Positions 37,311 through 45,587 are shown, counted from the stretch's first letter. The stretch is 64,000 nucleotides of DNA from Streptomyces graminofaciens (GCF_030294945.1 NZ_AP018448.1:7722501-7786500); one strand, 5' to 3'. Notes: generated by a model not told the origin, from the letters alone. A program made the numbers and translations.

Positions 37311-38504
37311 ATGTCATACGTGGAGATACCGGGCGCGAAGGTCCCCATCCGCATGTGGACCGACCCGGCGTCGGTCGAGGACGTGGCGCTCCAGCAGCTG
37401 CGGAATGTCGCGACGCTGCCGTGGATCAAGGGGCTGGCCGTCATGCCGGACGTCCACTACGGCAAGGGCGCGACGGTCGGCTCGGTCATCGCGATGCAGG
37501 GCGCGGTGTGTCCTGCGGCGGTGGGGGTCGACATCGGGTGCGGGATGTCGGCGGTACGGACGTCGCTCACGGCCAACGACCTGCCGGGAGACCTGTCGCG
37601 GCTTCGGTCGAAGATCGAGCAGGCCATTCCGGTGGGGCGGGGGATGCATGACGATCCCGTGGATCCGGGGCGGCTGCACGGGTTCGGGACCGCTGGGTGG
37701 GAGGACTTCTGGGGGCGGTTTGACGGGGTTGCCGATGCGGTGAAGTTCCGGCGGGAGCGGGCGGCTTTGCAGATGGGGACGCTCGGCAGTGGAAATCACT
37801 ACCTGGAGGTTTCCCTCGATACCGAGGGGGTGGTGTGGCTCACGCTCCACTCCGGTTCCCGGAACATCGGCAAGGAACTGGCCGAGCACCACATCGGCGT
37901 GGCCCAGAAGCTTCCGCACAACCAGGGCTTGGTCGACCGCGACCTTGCCGTCTTCGTCTCGGACAACCCGCAGATGGCTGAGTACCGGAATGACCTCTAC
38001 TGGGCGCAGGAGTACGCGAAGTACAACCGCTCGATCATGATGGCGCTCCTCAAGGACGTGATCCGCAAGGAGTTCAAGAAGGCGAAGCCGACCTTCGAAA
38101 TGGAGGTCAGCTGCCATCACAATTACGTAGCGGAGGAACGCTACGAGGGGATGGACCTGCTAGTGACCCGCAAGGGTGCGATCAGGGCGGGTGCGGGCGA
38201 CCTCGGAATCATCCCGGGATCGATGGGTACGGCCACGTACATCGTTAAGGGGCTCGGCAACGAGAAGGCGTTCAACTCGGCTTCGCACGGCGCGGGGCGG
38301 CGCATGAGCCGCAACGCGGCGAAGCGGCGCTTCTCGACGAAGGATCTGGAGGAGCAGACGCGGGGTGTGGAGTGCCGTAAGGACTCAGGCGTCGTGGATG
38401 AGATTCCGGGGGCGTACAAGCCGATCGAGCAAGTAATGGATCAGCAGCGCGATCTCGTTGAGGTCGTGGCGAAGCTGAAGCAGTTCATCTGTGTGAAGGG
38501 TTGA
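37311..38504 (+). CDS. rtcB: RNA-splicing ligase RtcB
   Basis: Joins RNA 2',3'-cyclic-phosphate or 3'-phosphate ends to 5'-OH ends through a GMP-enzyme intermediate. 397 residues. Metal/catalytic Cys in GVDIGCGMSAV; other ligands in GTLGSGNHYLEV (Asn/His) and HSGSRNIG; the guanylylated His in SASHGAGRRMSRN. MPDVHYGKGATVGSV is the N-terminal signature. Complete, no intein. The last third has somewhat more A/T-ending codons than neighbours (by eye). A bidirectional terminator separates it from a convergent LAGLIDADG gene. Confidence 0.95.
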   Translation: MSYVEIPGAKVPIRMWTDPASVEDVALQQLRNVATLPWIKGLAVMPDVHYGKGATVGSVIAMQGAVCPAAVGVDIGCGMSAVRTSLTANDLPGDLSRLRSKIEQAIPVGRGMHDDPVDPGRLHGFGTAGWEDFWGRFDGVADAVKFRRERAALQMGTLGSGNHYLEVSLDTEGVVWLTLHSGSRNIGKELAEHHIGVAQKLPHNQGLVDRDLAVFVSDNPQMAEYRNDLYWAQEYAKYNRSIMMALLKDVIRKEFKKAKPTFEMEVSCHHNYVAEERYEGMDLLVTRKGAIRAGAGDLGIIPGSMGTATYIVKGLGNEKAFNSASHGAGRRMSRNAAKRRFSTKDLEEQTRGVECRKDSGVVDEIPGAYKPIEQVMDQQRDLVEVVAKLKQFICVKG

Positions 38505-38509
38505 CGCGG

Positions 38510-38535
38510 AAGGCCCCGGCAGGAGCCGGGGCCTT
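38510..38535. terminator. Terminator between rtcB and the endonuclease gene
   Basis: Perfect 11-bp stem AAGGCCCCGGC / GCCGGGGCCTT with an AGGA loop, between convergent genes. Confidence 0.87.
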
Positions 38536-38541
38536 GCTCAC

Positions 38542-39342
38542 TCAGCGGTCATTTGGCATGGGGACCTGGCCGTTGCGTAGGCGCCAGAGGCGGAGATTGC
38601 AGCTTTGGACGGTGCGGCCAAGCTCCTCGGCAGCTGCTGTTGGGCTGTTGAGTTCCAGCAGGATCCGGTCTTCCTGTTCACTCCAGCGGCGCCTCGTGTA
38701 TGCGGCACGCATGCCAATGGGGCGTGCCCAGGCGGCGAAAGAGTCGGCGGCTGTGCGCTTGCGTTCCAGGGACAGGCAGCCGGAGTAGTAGAGGTCGGCT
38801 GCAAGGCGCTGGGCTACTTCCATCGAATAGAAGACGTTGTAGATGTCGTCCCGGGTGTTGCGACTGATGACGCGCTCGGCTCCTGTCACCTCCCTGGCGT
38901 ATTCGCCCAGGTGAGAAGCGATGGCTGTGCTGGCCGTGGTGAGGGAGACGAAAGGGAATCCCTTGCCGGTGAAACCGATTGACCCGTCTGCGTCGATGAG
39001 ACCTCGGAGATAGTCACGGGCGGAGAACTCGATGCCGGGCGGGGCGATCGTCTTCGACTTGTGGCCGTAAGGCAGGCCGAGTTCGTTCACCTTGGTCCTG
39101 GCTTCGAGGGAGCACAGGCTCCAGACCGCCGAGTGCGCGCTCTCGGCGAAGTTCGTTGATCGGGTGCGCTCGGTAACGCTGCTGTAGTACGGCGTCAGCT
39201 TCTGGAACTCGCGCAGTAGATCAATGTCCCGCGCGCTGATCTCGACACTCAACCGGCCCTTCCTGCCCGGCCCTTGCTTGAGGTGCCCATCCGCCTGCAA
39301 GAACCCGAACATGTACGCGTACGCCGGGACCGTGAGGTCCAT
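38542..39342 (-). CDS. Stand-alone LAGLIDADG homing endonuclease-like protein
   Basis: 266 residues. Two LAGLIDADG helices: AYMFGFLQADGHLKQG (residues about 10-24) and YLRGLIDADGSIGF (about 111-124), each with the metal-binding Asp. Two alpha-beta DNA-binding halves follow, and a C-terminal SANT/HTH-like segment RRRWSEQEDRILLELNSP then AAEELGRTVQSCNLRLWRLR. It is neither inside an intein nor inside an open host gene. G+C appears lower than the neighbours (by eye). No good ribosome-binding site precedes ATG 39342; instead a large hairpin cluster lies at 39355-39464. The frame stays open upstream, so the true start may differ. Confidence 0.82.
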   Translation of the reverse strand: MDLTVPAYAYMFGFLQADGHLKQGPGRKGRLSVEISARDIDLLREFQKLTPYYSSVTERTRSTNFAESAHSAVWSLCSLEARTKVNELGLPYGHKSKTIAPPGIEFSARDYLRGLIDADGSIGFTGKGFPFVSLTTASTAIASHLGEYAREVTGAERVISRNTRDDIYNVFYSMEVAQRLAADLYYSGCLSLERKRTAADSFAAWARPIGMRAAYTRRRWSEQEDRILLELNSPTAAAEELGRTVQSCNLRLWRLRNGQVPMPNDR

Positions 39343-39354
39343 GAACTGGTGAGC

Positions 39355-39464
39355 GCTAGGCTCGCAATCAGCCACAGGGAAGCCCGCTTCCTTGTCGGTC
39401 AGGCCCTCGGCTGGGATGCCGCCCAGCCGAGGGCCGTCGAATTGATGTTGTGGCGCGAGCCTAG
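39355..39464 (-). ncRNA. Three-stem structured element 5' of the LAGLIDADG gene
   Basis: On the minus strand: outer stem CTAGGCTCGC / GCGAGCCTAG plus GCCAC / GTGGC (5-nt bulge), enclosing a perfect 14-bp hairpin GGCCCTCGGCTGGG / CCCAGCCGAGGGCC (39402-39435, 6-nt loop) and a 9-bp hairpin (ACAAGGAAG / CTTCCCTGT, CGGG loop). The nested arrangement is a three-way junction. It ends 12 nt before the endonuclease ATG. Could be a self-splicing or regulatory RNA, or a DNA recombination site. No known class recognised. Confidence 0.55.
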
Positions 39465-39527
39465 GTCGGGAGTTCGGGCATCGTGTGGGTGGTCGAGAGG
39501 GTTCACCCTTGTGAGTTATGGGCGGCC

Positions 39528-40430
39528 TCAGGGGACGAGAACCAACCTCCCCCGCACGCCGCCCTCCCCCAGGCGGGCGTGGGCCTTCGCCGCCTCGGTG
39601 AGGGGGTAGGTCTCGGCGACTCGGGTCGTCAGGACGCCCTTGTCGGCGAGGGTCACCAGTTCTGCCAGGCGGGTGGCGTCGGGGGTGACGCTGACCGAGG
39701 TGGTGTGGATGCCGCGGACGGGGGCCGGGTGGGCGCCCGGGATCACGCCTACGAAGGTGCCGGCGTCGCGGACCCAGGGCAGGGCCGTCTCGCCGAGTAG
39801 GGCCGCGTCCAGTACCGCGTCCACGCTTGCCGGGGCGACGGTTGTCGACGTGAAGTGGGCGGCGCCCAGGGCGCGTACGTAGGCCTCGTCCGTTTCGCGG
39901 GCCAGGGCGGTGACCTCGATGCCCTGGTGGGTGGCCAGTTGGACGGCGTAGGCGCCCACCGCGCCCGCCGCGCCGGTCACCAGGAGGGTCTGGCCGGGGG
40001 TGAGGTTCAGCAGGTCCAGGGCCTGGGCCGCGGTGAGGGAGTTGAGGGGGAGGGTGGCGGCGAGGGGCGCGTCCAGGGTCTCGGGGGCCTTGGCCAGGTC
40101 CGCCGTCCCGACGAGCACGTACTCCGCGTGGGCGCCCGTGCCGGGGCGCTTGAACGGGCCGTACGCCATCGCCACCACTTCGTCGCCGATCCGCCAGCCC
40201 GTGTCCGTGTCGGCGCCCGTCGCGTCGATCGTGCCCGCCACGTCCCAGCCGAGGGCGATCGCTTCGTCCGTACCGCCGAAGGCGCCGGAACGTACGCCCG
40301 CGTCCACGGGGTTGAGCGCTGCCGCGGTCACCTTGATCCGTATCTGTCCGGGGCCGGGCTCCGGGATCTCCGTCTCCACGATCTCCACGGCCTCGGGGCC
40401 GCCGAAGGACGTCACCACAGCAGCACGCAT
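39528..40430 (-). CDS. NADPH:quinone oxidoreductase-like protein (zinc-free MDR)
   Basis: 300 residues of the medium-chain dehydrogenase superfamily. GroES-like N-domain: ALNPVDAGVRSGAF, LGWDVAGTI. Rossmann domain: LLVTGAAGAVGAYAVQLA. Lacks the catalytic and structural zinc cysteines, as in QOR-type enzymes that reduce quinones with NADPH. It is divergent from an HxlR regulator with one cysteine. Three tandem ten-base repeats lie in its leader (40443-40473). Confidence 0.88.
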   Translation of the reverse strand: MRAAVVTSFGGPEAVEIVETEIPEPGPGQIRIKVTAAALNPVDAGVRSGAFGGTDEAIALGWDVAGTIDATGADTDTGWRIGDEVVAMAYGPFKRPGTGAHAEYVLVGTADLAKAPETLDAPLAATLPLNSLTAAQALDLLNLTPGQTLLVTGAAGAVGAYAVQLATHQGIEVTALARETDEAYVRALGAAHFTSTTVAPASVDAVLDAALLGETALPWVRDAGTFVGVIPGAHPAPVRGIHTTSVSVTPDATRLAELVTLADKGVLTTRVAETYPLTEAAKAHARLGEGGVRGRLVLVP

Positions 40431-40442
40431 TGTCTTCTCCAG

Positions 40443-40473
40443 GGTTGATAGATGGTGATAGAGGGTGATAGAG
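40443..40473. repeat. Three tandem GGTGATAGAG repeats in the oxidoreductase leader
   Basis: GGTTGATAGAT, GGTGATAGAG, GGTGATAGAG head to tail, 13 nt upstream of the oxidoreductase start. Period of 10-11 bp keeps them on one face of the helix. Confidence 0.7.
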
Positions 40474-40523
40474 GCGATCCGTGCGGGTTTTCATCGCTTC
40501 CGTCCCGCAGTCGCAACCCTAGG

Positions 40524-40548
40524 GATAGGTACTATCTTCTGGTAAGTA
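40524..40548. promoter_or_regulatory. Candidate HxlR operator
   Basis: Contains GATAG-GTA-CTATC (40524-40536) overlapping TACTATCTTCTGGTAAGTA (40530-40548). The TACT/AGTA arms resemble operators of DUF24/HxlR regulators such as YodB. It lies between the divergent genes. Confidence 0.55.
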
Positions 40549-40586
40549 GGCACCTCAAGGTGCGTACCTCACCCGGAGGTGACCCG

Positions 40587-40994
40587 ATGGCGACCATGAC
40601 GGCGGCGCAGCGGCGGGAACAGGCCCGTGCCGAGTACGACGCGTTCATCAGGGGCTGTCCCACCAACCAGCTCCTCGACCGGCTCAGCGACAAGTGGGTG
40701 AGCCTGGTGGTGAGCGCCCTTGCCGGCGGGGCCATGCGGTACAGCGATCTGGGGCGCCGGATCGCGGGCGTCAGTCCCAAGATGCTGACGCAGACGCTGC
40801 GTTCACTGGAGCGGGACGGGATCGTGGCCCGTACCGTCACCCCGTCCGTCCCGGTGCGCGTCGACTACGAGCTCACGCAGCTCGGCCACAGCCTGAGCCT
40901 GCTGCTCCTCGCCGTGAAGGACTGGGCGGAGACACACATCGAGGAGGTCCATGAGGCGCGGGAGCGGTACGACGGCTCCGATGGGGATCAGTAG
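40587..40994 (+). CDS. HxlR-family transcriptional regulator (QorR-like)
   Basis: 135 residues with one winged-helix HxlR domain: LLDRLSDKWVSLVVSALAGG, RYSDLGRRIAGVSPKMLTQT, DYELTQLGHSL. A single cysteine at position 24 (RGCPTNQLL) sits where HxlR redox sensors carry their reactive thiol. Divergent from a quinone oxidoreductase, the same arrangement as QorR/qor2 in Corynebacterium. Probably represses it until a quinone or oxidant reacts with Cys24 (inference). ATG 40587 follows CGGAGGTGA. Confidence 0.86.
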   Translation: MATMTAAQRREQARAEYDAFIRGCPTNQLLDRLSDKWVSLVVSALAGGAMRYSDLGRRIAGVSPKMLTQTLRSLERDGIVARTVTPSVPVRVDYELTQLGHSLSLLLLAVKDWAETHIEEVHEARERYDGSDGDQ

Positions 40995-41006
40995 GCCCCG
41001 GCGCGG

Positions 41007-41486
41007 TCAGAACGCGTAGGCGTCGCCCGTGTCCAGGGCCAGTACGCGCAGGCGGTCCTCGTGGTGGTGGCGGCGGTCGGTGGGGCCGTCGCCGCGCCAG
41101 GCCGTGTCGATGTCGAGGTGCACCTCGGCGGGGGCGCCCCGGAGGCGGACGCGGAGGGCGATCTCGGCGCCGGTGGCGTCCGCCGCGAGCGGGCCCGTCC
41201 CGCAGATCACCGTGCGCGCCCCGGCGCGGGCGCAGCCGTCGGGGAGGCGCTGGCGGTCCGTGAGGGGGGCCGACCAGCGCAGTCGTACGGTCGCGGCGGT
41301 GACGGGCCGGGGGCCGCGGTTGTGCGGGGTGAGGCGGACGTCGACGATGCCGGCGGTCATGGCGACCGAGCCGTGGTAGGCGAGGCGGGTGTCGGGGGCG
41401 AGCGCGGATGCCGGTGCGTGCGTGAGTGGGGCGACGGTCACGACGAGAGCCGCACCCAGTGCTCCGGGCATCCGCACGACAACCAC
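41007..41486 (-). CDS. Secreted hypothetical protein
   Basis: Up to 159 residues. Signal peptide MPGALGAALVVTVAPLTHAP ending near ASALA. The mature part is beta-rich with two cysteines (DGCARAGARTVICGTG), likely disulfide-bonded, and a His-rich RRHHHED near the end. No family recognised. The start may be GTG 41486 or ATG 41471; the latter begins directly with the signal peptide. No clear ribosome-binding site. Confidence 0.6.
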   Translation of the reverse strand: MVVVRMPGALGAALVVTVAPLTHAPASALAPDTRLAYHGSVAMTAGIVDVRLTPHNRGPRPVTAATVRLRWSAPLTDRQRLPDGCARAGARTVICGTGPLAADATGAEIALRVRLRGAPAEVHLDIDTAWRGDGPTDRRHHHEDRLRVLALDTGDAYAF

Positions 41487-41605
41487 ACCCCGTCCGTTCG
41501 CGTTCGTGAGTCACCGGATGTATCCCACCGGAGACGCGGCTCAGGCCTCCCGGCCGTCGGGAACCCCCGCCCGGAGCACCCGGCGCACGGTGCGAAGCTG
41601 CCGTC

Positions 41606-41941
41606 ATGCTGATCGCCCGTTCCGCCGCCCTGTTCCTGCTCGCCGCGTTGCTGGAGATCGGTGGGGCCTGGCTGGTGTGGCAGGGCGTGCGGGAGCACCG
41701 GGGGTGGGTGTGGATCGGTGCGGGGGTGCTCGCGCTGGGGGCGTACGGGTTCGTGGCGACGTTCCAGCCGGACGCTCACTTCGGGCGGGTGCTGGCCGCG
41801 TACGGGGGGATCTTCGTGGCCGGGTCGGTGGCCTGGGGCATGGTCGCGGACGGCTACCGGCCCGACCGCTGGGACGTCATGGGCGTGCTGATCTGCCTCG
41901 CGGGCATGGCGGTGATCATGTACGCGCCGCGGGGCGGGTGA
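41606..41941 (+). CDS. YnfA/UPF0060-family membrane protein
   Basis: 111 residues with four hydrophobic segments: [55 protein letters not shown] and [16 protein letters not shown]. The E-x-G-x-x-W pattern in helix 1 is typical of YnfA, related to small multidrug transporters. Likely an inner-membrane dimer; substrate unproven. Confidence 0.88.
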   Translation: MLIARSAALFLLAALLEIGGAWLVWQGVREHRGWVWIGAGVLALGAYGFVATFQPDAHFGRVLAAYGGIFVAGSVAWGMVADGYRPDRWDVMGVLICLAGMAVIMYAPRGG

Positions 41942-42001
41942 GCGGGGCGCCGCTCCGGTGGCGGCCGGGGCATCGGTCGGGCCGTGGGCCGGGGCATCGG
42001 C

Positions 42002-42439
42002 TCAGGCGAGCGGCTCCTCCGGCAGCAGGCCCAGCTGGGTCAGGAACTCCAGCTCGTCGAAGTAGAGCCGGTACTCGACGATCCGGCCGTCCTTGACGGT
42101 GGCGAAGTCAACGCCGCGGATCCTGACGTCCTTCTGGGTCGCGGGGAGGGTCTCCCCGGTGGGCAGCTGGATCGGCCCGGTGTTCTTACCGCTGAAGAAG
42201 CCCTCGTCGATGGCCGTGTCGCCGATCTCGTACGAGTGCACCGGTGTGTAGGTGGCGTCGGGGATCGCTTCCGTCATCTGGCGCCAGTACTCGACGATGT
42301 CCTCGCGCCCGCGGATCTCGCCGCCGTCGGGGGTGACGGCGATCGCGTCCTCCGCGTACAGCGCGCCGAGGGCCTTCAGATCCGGGTGCGTGGTCAGCGT
42401 CTCCGTGAGCCGGTCCATGACCTCACGTGCCTGTCCCAT
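42002..42439 (-). CDS. NTF2-like / SnoaL-type protein
   Basis: 145 residues with a cone-shaped alpha+beta fold: YAEDAIAVTPDGGEIRGRED, then IVEYWRQMTEAIPDA, terminal VEYRLYFDELEFLTQLGL. Such proteins include polyketide cyclases, ketosteroid isomerases and many binding proteins; catalytic residues cannot be assigned. ATG 42439 has GGAGGTGGACC just upstream. Divergent from an SDR gene. Confidence 0.84.
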   Translation of the reverse strand: MGQAREVMDRLTETLTTHPDLKALGALYAEDAIAVTPDGGEIRGREDIVEYWRQMTEAIPDATYTPVHSYEIGDTAIDEGFFSGKNTGPIQLPTGETLPATQKDVRIRGVDFATVKDGRIVEYRLYFDELEFLTQLGLLPEEPLA

Positions 42440-42554
42440 GGTCCACCTCCAAGGCGAGAGGATCACCGGTCTCATTGTCCCACCGGGGGTCTGTTCCCAC
42501 CCGCCGCCTATCCTGGCCGGACAAGGTTTCGAGTACGTCGTCCCAGGAGCAGCC

Positions 42555-43331
42555 ATGGTCACCGCAGCACCGTCCGCCGCGTCCCGCATCGCCGTCGTCA
42601 CCGGTGCGAGTGGCGGAATCGGTGCCGCCACGGCCCGGCAGCTCGCCGCGGCCGGGTATCGCGTGGTGCTGACGGCCCGCCGCAAGGACCGTATCGAGGC
42701 TCTGGCCGAGGAGATCAACGCGGCGGGGCACTCGGCGGCGGCGTACCAGCTGGATGTGACCGATCGCGCGGCCGTGGACGAGTTCGCGTCCGCGTTCAGG
42801 ACCATCGGTGTGCTGGTGAACAACGCGGGCGGCGCGCTCGGTGCCGATCCGGTGGCGACGGGCGACCCGGCGGACTGGCGGCAGATGTACGAGACGAACG
42901 TCATCGGCACGCTCAACCTCACCCAGGCCCTGCTGCCGGCGCTGACCGCGAGCGGTGACGGCACGGTGGTCGTCGTGTCGTCGACGGCGGGGCACGGGAC
43001 GTACGAGGGCGGCGGGGGCTATGTCGCCGCCAAGCACGGGACGCATGTCCTCGCGGAGACGCTGCGGCTGGAGATCGTCGGTACGCCGGTGCGGGTGATC
43101 GAGATCGCGCCCGGGATGGTGAAGACGGACGAGTTCGCGCTGACCCGGTTCGGCGGGGACGCGGAGCGGGCGGCGGGTGTGTACGCGGGGGTCGCCGAGC
43201 CGCTGACGGCGGACGACGTGGCCGACACGATCACCTGGGCGGTGACCCGGCCCAGCCATGTCAACGTCGACCTGTTGGTCCTGCGCCCCCGCGCCCAGGC
43301 CTCCAACACCAAGGTCCACCGGGAGCTGTGA
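42555..43331 (+). CDS. Short-chain dehydrogenase/reductase
   Basis: 258 residues, classical SDR. TGASGGIGAA cofactor motif, NNAG, catalytic Ser in VVSSTAG, Tyr and Lys in GYVAAKHG. An Arg in LTARRKDR after strand 2 suggests NADP preference. Substrate unknown; resembles YdfG-like serine/hydroxy-acid dehydrogenases. ATG 42555 follows CAGGAG. Stop and next start overlap (TGATG). Confidence 0.9.
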   Translation: MVTAAPSAASRIAVVTGASGGIGAATARQLAAAGYRVVLTARRKDRIEALAEEINAAGHSAAAYQLDVTDRAAVDEFASAFRTIGVLVNNAGGALGADPVATGDPADWRQMYETNVIGTLNLTQALLPALTASGDGTVVVVSSTAGHGTYEGGGGYVAAKHGTHVLAETLRLEIVGTPVRVIEIAPGMVKTDEFALTRFGGDAERAAGVYAGVAEPLTADDVADTITWAVTRPSHVNVDLLVLRPRAQASNTKVHREL

Positions 43332-43531
43332 TGGCGTCGGCCGAGGGCGGGCACGGGGGCGGGCCCGGGGACGGGGGCCGAGACGAGGGCCTCGGCGAGA
43401 GCGTCGAGAAGCGCCGGCTCGCCGAGGAGAAGAAGAACGAGCGGTATGTGTGGTGGTCGCTCGGCTACTTCCTCTTCGGCATCCACGTGGTCGCCTTCGT
43501 GATGATCTACGCGGTCACGCACGCGAAGTAG
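43331..43531 (+). CDS. Small membrane protein, DUF6126-like
   Basis: 66 residues. Gly-rich then charged SVEKRRLAEEKKNERY, followed by one transmembrane helix YFLFGIHVVAFVMIYAV. The N-terminal charge suggests N-in topology. ATG 43331 overlaps the SDR stop, so translation is coupled. Its 3' end overlaps the convergent AraC gene by 17 nt. Function unknown. Confidence 0.76.
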   Translation: MASAEGGHGGGPGDGGRDEGLGESVEKRRLAEEKKNERYVWWSLGYFLFGIHVVAFVMIYAVTHAK

Positions 43532-44351
43532 GGACTGCGGCCTCCGCGTACGCCGTCGGCGGTACGCCCACCGTCGCCGTGAAGTCCCGAACGAGGTGGG
43601 CCTGGTCCGCGTAGCCGAGGTCGGCGGCCAGGCGGGCCCAGTCCACCGCGCGTTCGGTCTCGGCGCGTTCGAGTGCCTCGTGGATGCGGTAGCGCAGGAT
43701 GACCCACTTGGGGCCGACGCCGACGTACCCGGCGAAGAGGCGTTGCAGGAGGCGTACGGAGAGGCCTTCGGCGCGGGCGAAGTCGGTGACGCGGCGGATC
43801 GTGCGGTCGGTGCGGACGCGGTCGACCAGGGCCATGGCGAGGTCGGCCTGGGGGTCGGGGCGGGGGGCTTCCCGCCCCGGGCCCAGGAGGAAGGCGTCGA
43901 GGGCGGCGGTGCGGGCGTCCTCGTCGTCGGGGGTGAGGATCGTCGCCGGGTCCGTGGGCGGGAGCACCGCGGGCTGTTCGGGGTGGCGTACGCGTCGGCC
44001 GGTCCAGTGGGTGACCGGGACGTGCGGGGCGAAGGGGCGGAAGCCGCCCGGCCGGAACTTGATGCCGCAGACCCGGCCCCGGCCCTCCAGCTTCTGGCTG
44101 AAGAGGCCGTGCTGGACGCCCGCGATCTCGACGAAGGGCTCCTGGCCCTCGAACCGCTGGAAGACGATGTTGACCGCCGGGTGCGGGACGACGTGTGAGA
44201 CGTACGGCTCGGGCAGGTCCCAGTCGATCAGCCAGTAGTGCTCGACGTGGGGGCGCAGGGCGGGGGTGGGCAGCAGGCGGCGGAAGTCCACGTGCGAGAG
44301 GAGTCCCGCGGCGTCGACGATTCCTCGGGTGTCACGGCGTGCGGCGGCCAT
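43515..44351 (-). CDS. AraC-family transcriptional regulator
   Basis: 278 residues. N-terminal DUF6597-type domain (LRPHVEHYWLIDWDLP, FRPGGFRPF). C-terminal double HTH: VTDFARAEGLSVRLLQRLFA and LAADLGYADQAHLVRDF. It may sense a small ligand and control the divergent LLM oxidoreductase 116 nt away (inference from position). ATG 44351. Confidence 0.88.
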   Translation of the reverse strand: MAAARRDTRGIVDAAGLLSHVDFRRLLPTPALRPHVEHYWLIDWDLPEPYVSHVVPHPAVNIVFQRFEGQEPFVEIAGVQHGLFSQKLEGRGRVCGIKFRPGGFRPFAPHVPVTHWTGRRVRHPEQPAVLPPTDPATILTPDDEDARTAALDAFLLGPGREAPRPDPQADLAMALVDRVRTDRTIRRVTDFARAEGLSVRLLQRLFAGYVGVGPKWVILRYRIHEALERAETERAVDWARLAADLGYADQAHLVRDFTATVGVPPTAYAEAAVPTSRA

Positions 44352-44421
44352 GGAACAAGGCTAGGACCCACCACTGACAGTGCCCGGAGACGGCCGGAGG
44401 AATAGTGGCGGAGGGGCTCTC

Positions 44422-44448
44422 GTTTGCGGGTATAGTTGAATCGTAAAC
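44422..44448. promoter_or_regulatory. Inverted repeat in the AraC/LLM promoter gap
   Basis: GTTTGCG - 13 nt - CGTAAAC, one mismatch. TATAGT between the arms could be a -10. It sits 20 nt upstream of the LLM start. Confidence 0.5.
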
Positions 44449-44467
44449 AAATTGGAGGGTGGCAGCG

Positions 44468-45544
44468 ATGATGCAGTTCGGGATCTTCACCGTCGGCGAT
44501 GTGACGCCGGACCCGACCACCGGGCGGACGCCGACCGAGCGTGAGCGCATCAAGGCCATGACGGCGATCGCGCTGAAGGCCGAGGAGGTCGGGCTCGACG
44601 TCTTCGCGACCGGTGAGCACCACAACCCGCCGTTCGTGCCGTCCTCGCCGACGACGATGCTGGGCTGGATCGCCGCCCGCACGGAGAACCTGATTCTCTC
44701 CACCGCGACCACCCTCATCACCACCAACGACCCGGTGAAGATCGCCGAGGACTTCGCGATGCTCCAGCACCTGGCCGACGGCCGGGTGGACCTGATGATG
44801 GGGCGCGGCAACACGGGCCCGGTGTATCCGTGGTTCGGCCAGGACATCCGGCAGGGCATCAACCTCGCCGTCGAGAACTACGCTCTCCTCCGCCGTCTGT
44901 GGCGCGAGGACGTCGTCGACTGGCAGGGCAAGTTCCGTACGGCCCTGCAGGGGTTCACCGCCACGCCCCGCCCGCTGGACGGCGTACCGCCGTTCGTCTG
45001 GCACGGCTCCATCCGCTCGCCCGAGATCGCCGAGCAGGCCGCGTACTACGGCGACGGCTTCTTCCACAACAACATCTTCTGGCCGGCCGACCACACCAAG
45101 CAGATGGTCGAGCTGTACCGGACCCGGTACGCGCACTACGGGCACGGCACGCCCGAGCAGGCGATCGTGGGGCTCGGCGGGCACGTCTTCATGCGGAAGA
45201 ACTCGCAGGACGCGGTGCGGGAGTTCCGGCCGTACTTCGACGTCGCGCCCGTGTACGGCAACGGGCCCTCGCTGGAGGACTTCATGGACCAGACACCGCT
45301 GACGGTCGGCTCGCCGCAGCAGGTGATCGAGAAGACGCTGTCCTTCCGTGAGTACGCCGGGGACTATCAGCGGCAGTTGTTCCTGATCGACCATGCGGGG
45401 CTGCCGCTGAAGACCGTGTTGGAGCAGATCGATCTGCTCGGCGAGGAGGTTGTGCCGGTGTTGCGGAAGGAGTTCGCGGTGGGCCGGCCGGCGGATGTGC
45501 CGGATGCCCCCACGCATGGGTCCCTGGTGGCTGCGGCGGGCTGA
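44468..45544 (+). CDS. LLM-class flavin-dependent oxidoreductase
   Basis: 358 residues, luciferase-like TIM barrel: QFGIFTVGD start, VFATGEHHNPPF, GWIAARTENLILSTATTL, DGRVDLMMGRGN, YYGDGFFHNNIFW. Uses FMN (or F420). The substrate is not deducible. GGAGG is 10 nt before ATG 44468; ATG 44471 and GTG 44459 are alternatives. The dispersed repeat at 45588 follows. Confidence 0.9.
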   Translation: MMQFGIFTVGDVTPDPTTGRTPTERERIKAMTAIALKAEEVGLDVFATGEHHNPPFVPSSPTTMLGWIAARTENLILSTATTLITTNDPVKIAEDFAMLQHLADGRVDLMMGRGNTGPVYPWFGQDIRQGINLAVENYALLRRLWREDVVDWQGKFRTALQGFTATPRPLDGVPPFVWHGSIRSPEIAEQAAYYGDGFFHNNIFWPADHTKQMVELYRTRYAHYGHGTPEQAIVGLGGHVFMRKNSQDAVREFRPYFDVAPVYGNGPSLEDFMDQTPLTVGSPQQVIEKTLSFREYAGDYQRQLFLIDHAGLPLKTVLEQIDLLGEEVVPVLRKEFAVGRPADVPDAPTHGSLVAAAG

Positions 45545-45587
45545 GTCCCGCCGTCGCCTGTGCGGGTTGTGCTCAGGCTGCGGGTCC

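Noticed and set aside
39343..39527. tRNA gene near the LAGLIDADG element
   Set aside because: GGTTCACCC resembles a T-arm, but no acceptor stem, anticodon arm or D-arm could be built.
38542..40494. Single 650-codon minus-strand gene fusing the LAGLIDADG part to an upstream region
   Set aside because: The upstream part overlaps the quinone oxidoreductase in another frame and is Arg/Gly/Pro shadow sequence; only the portion near and after 39342 is protein-like.
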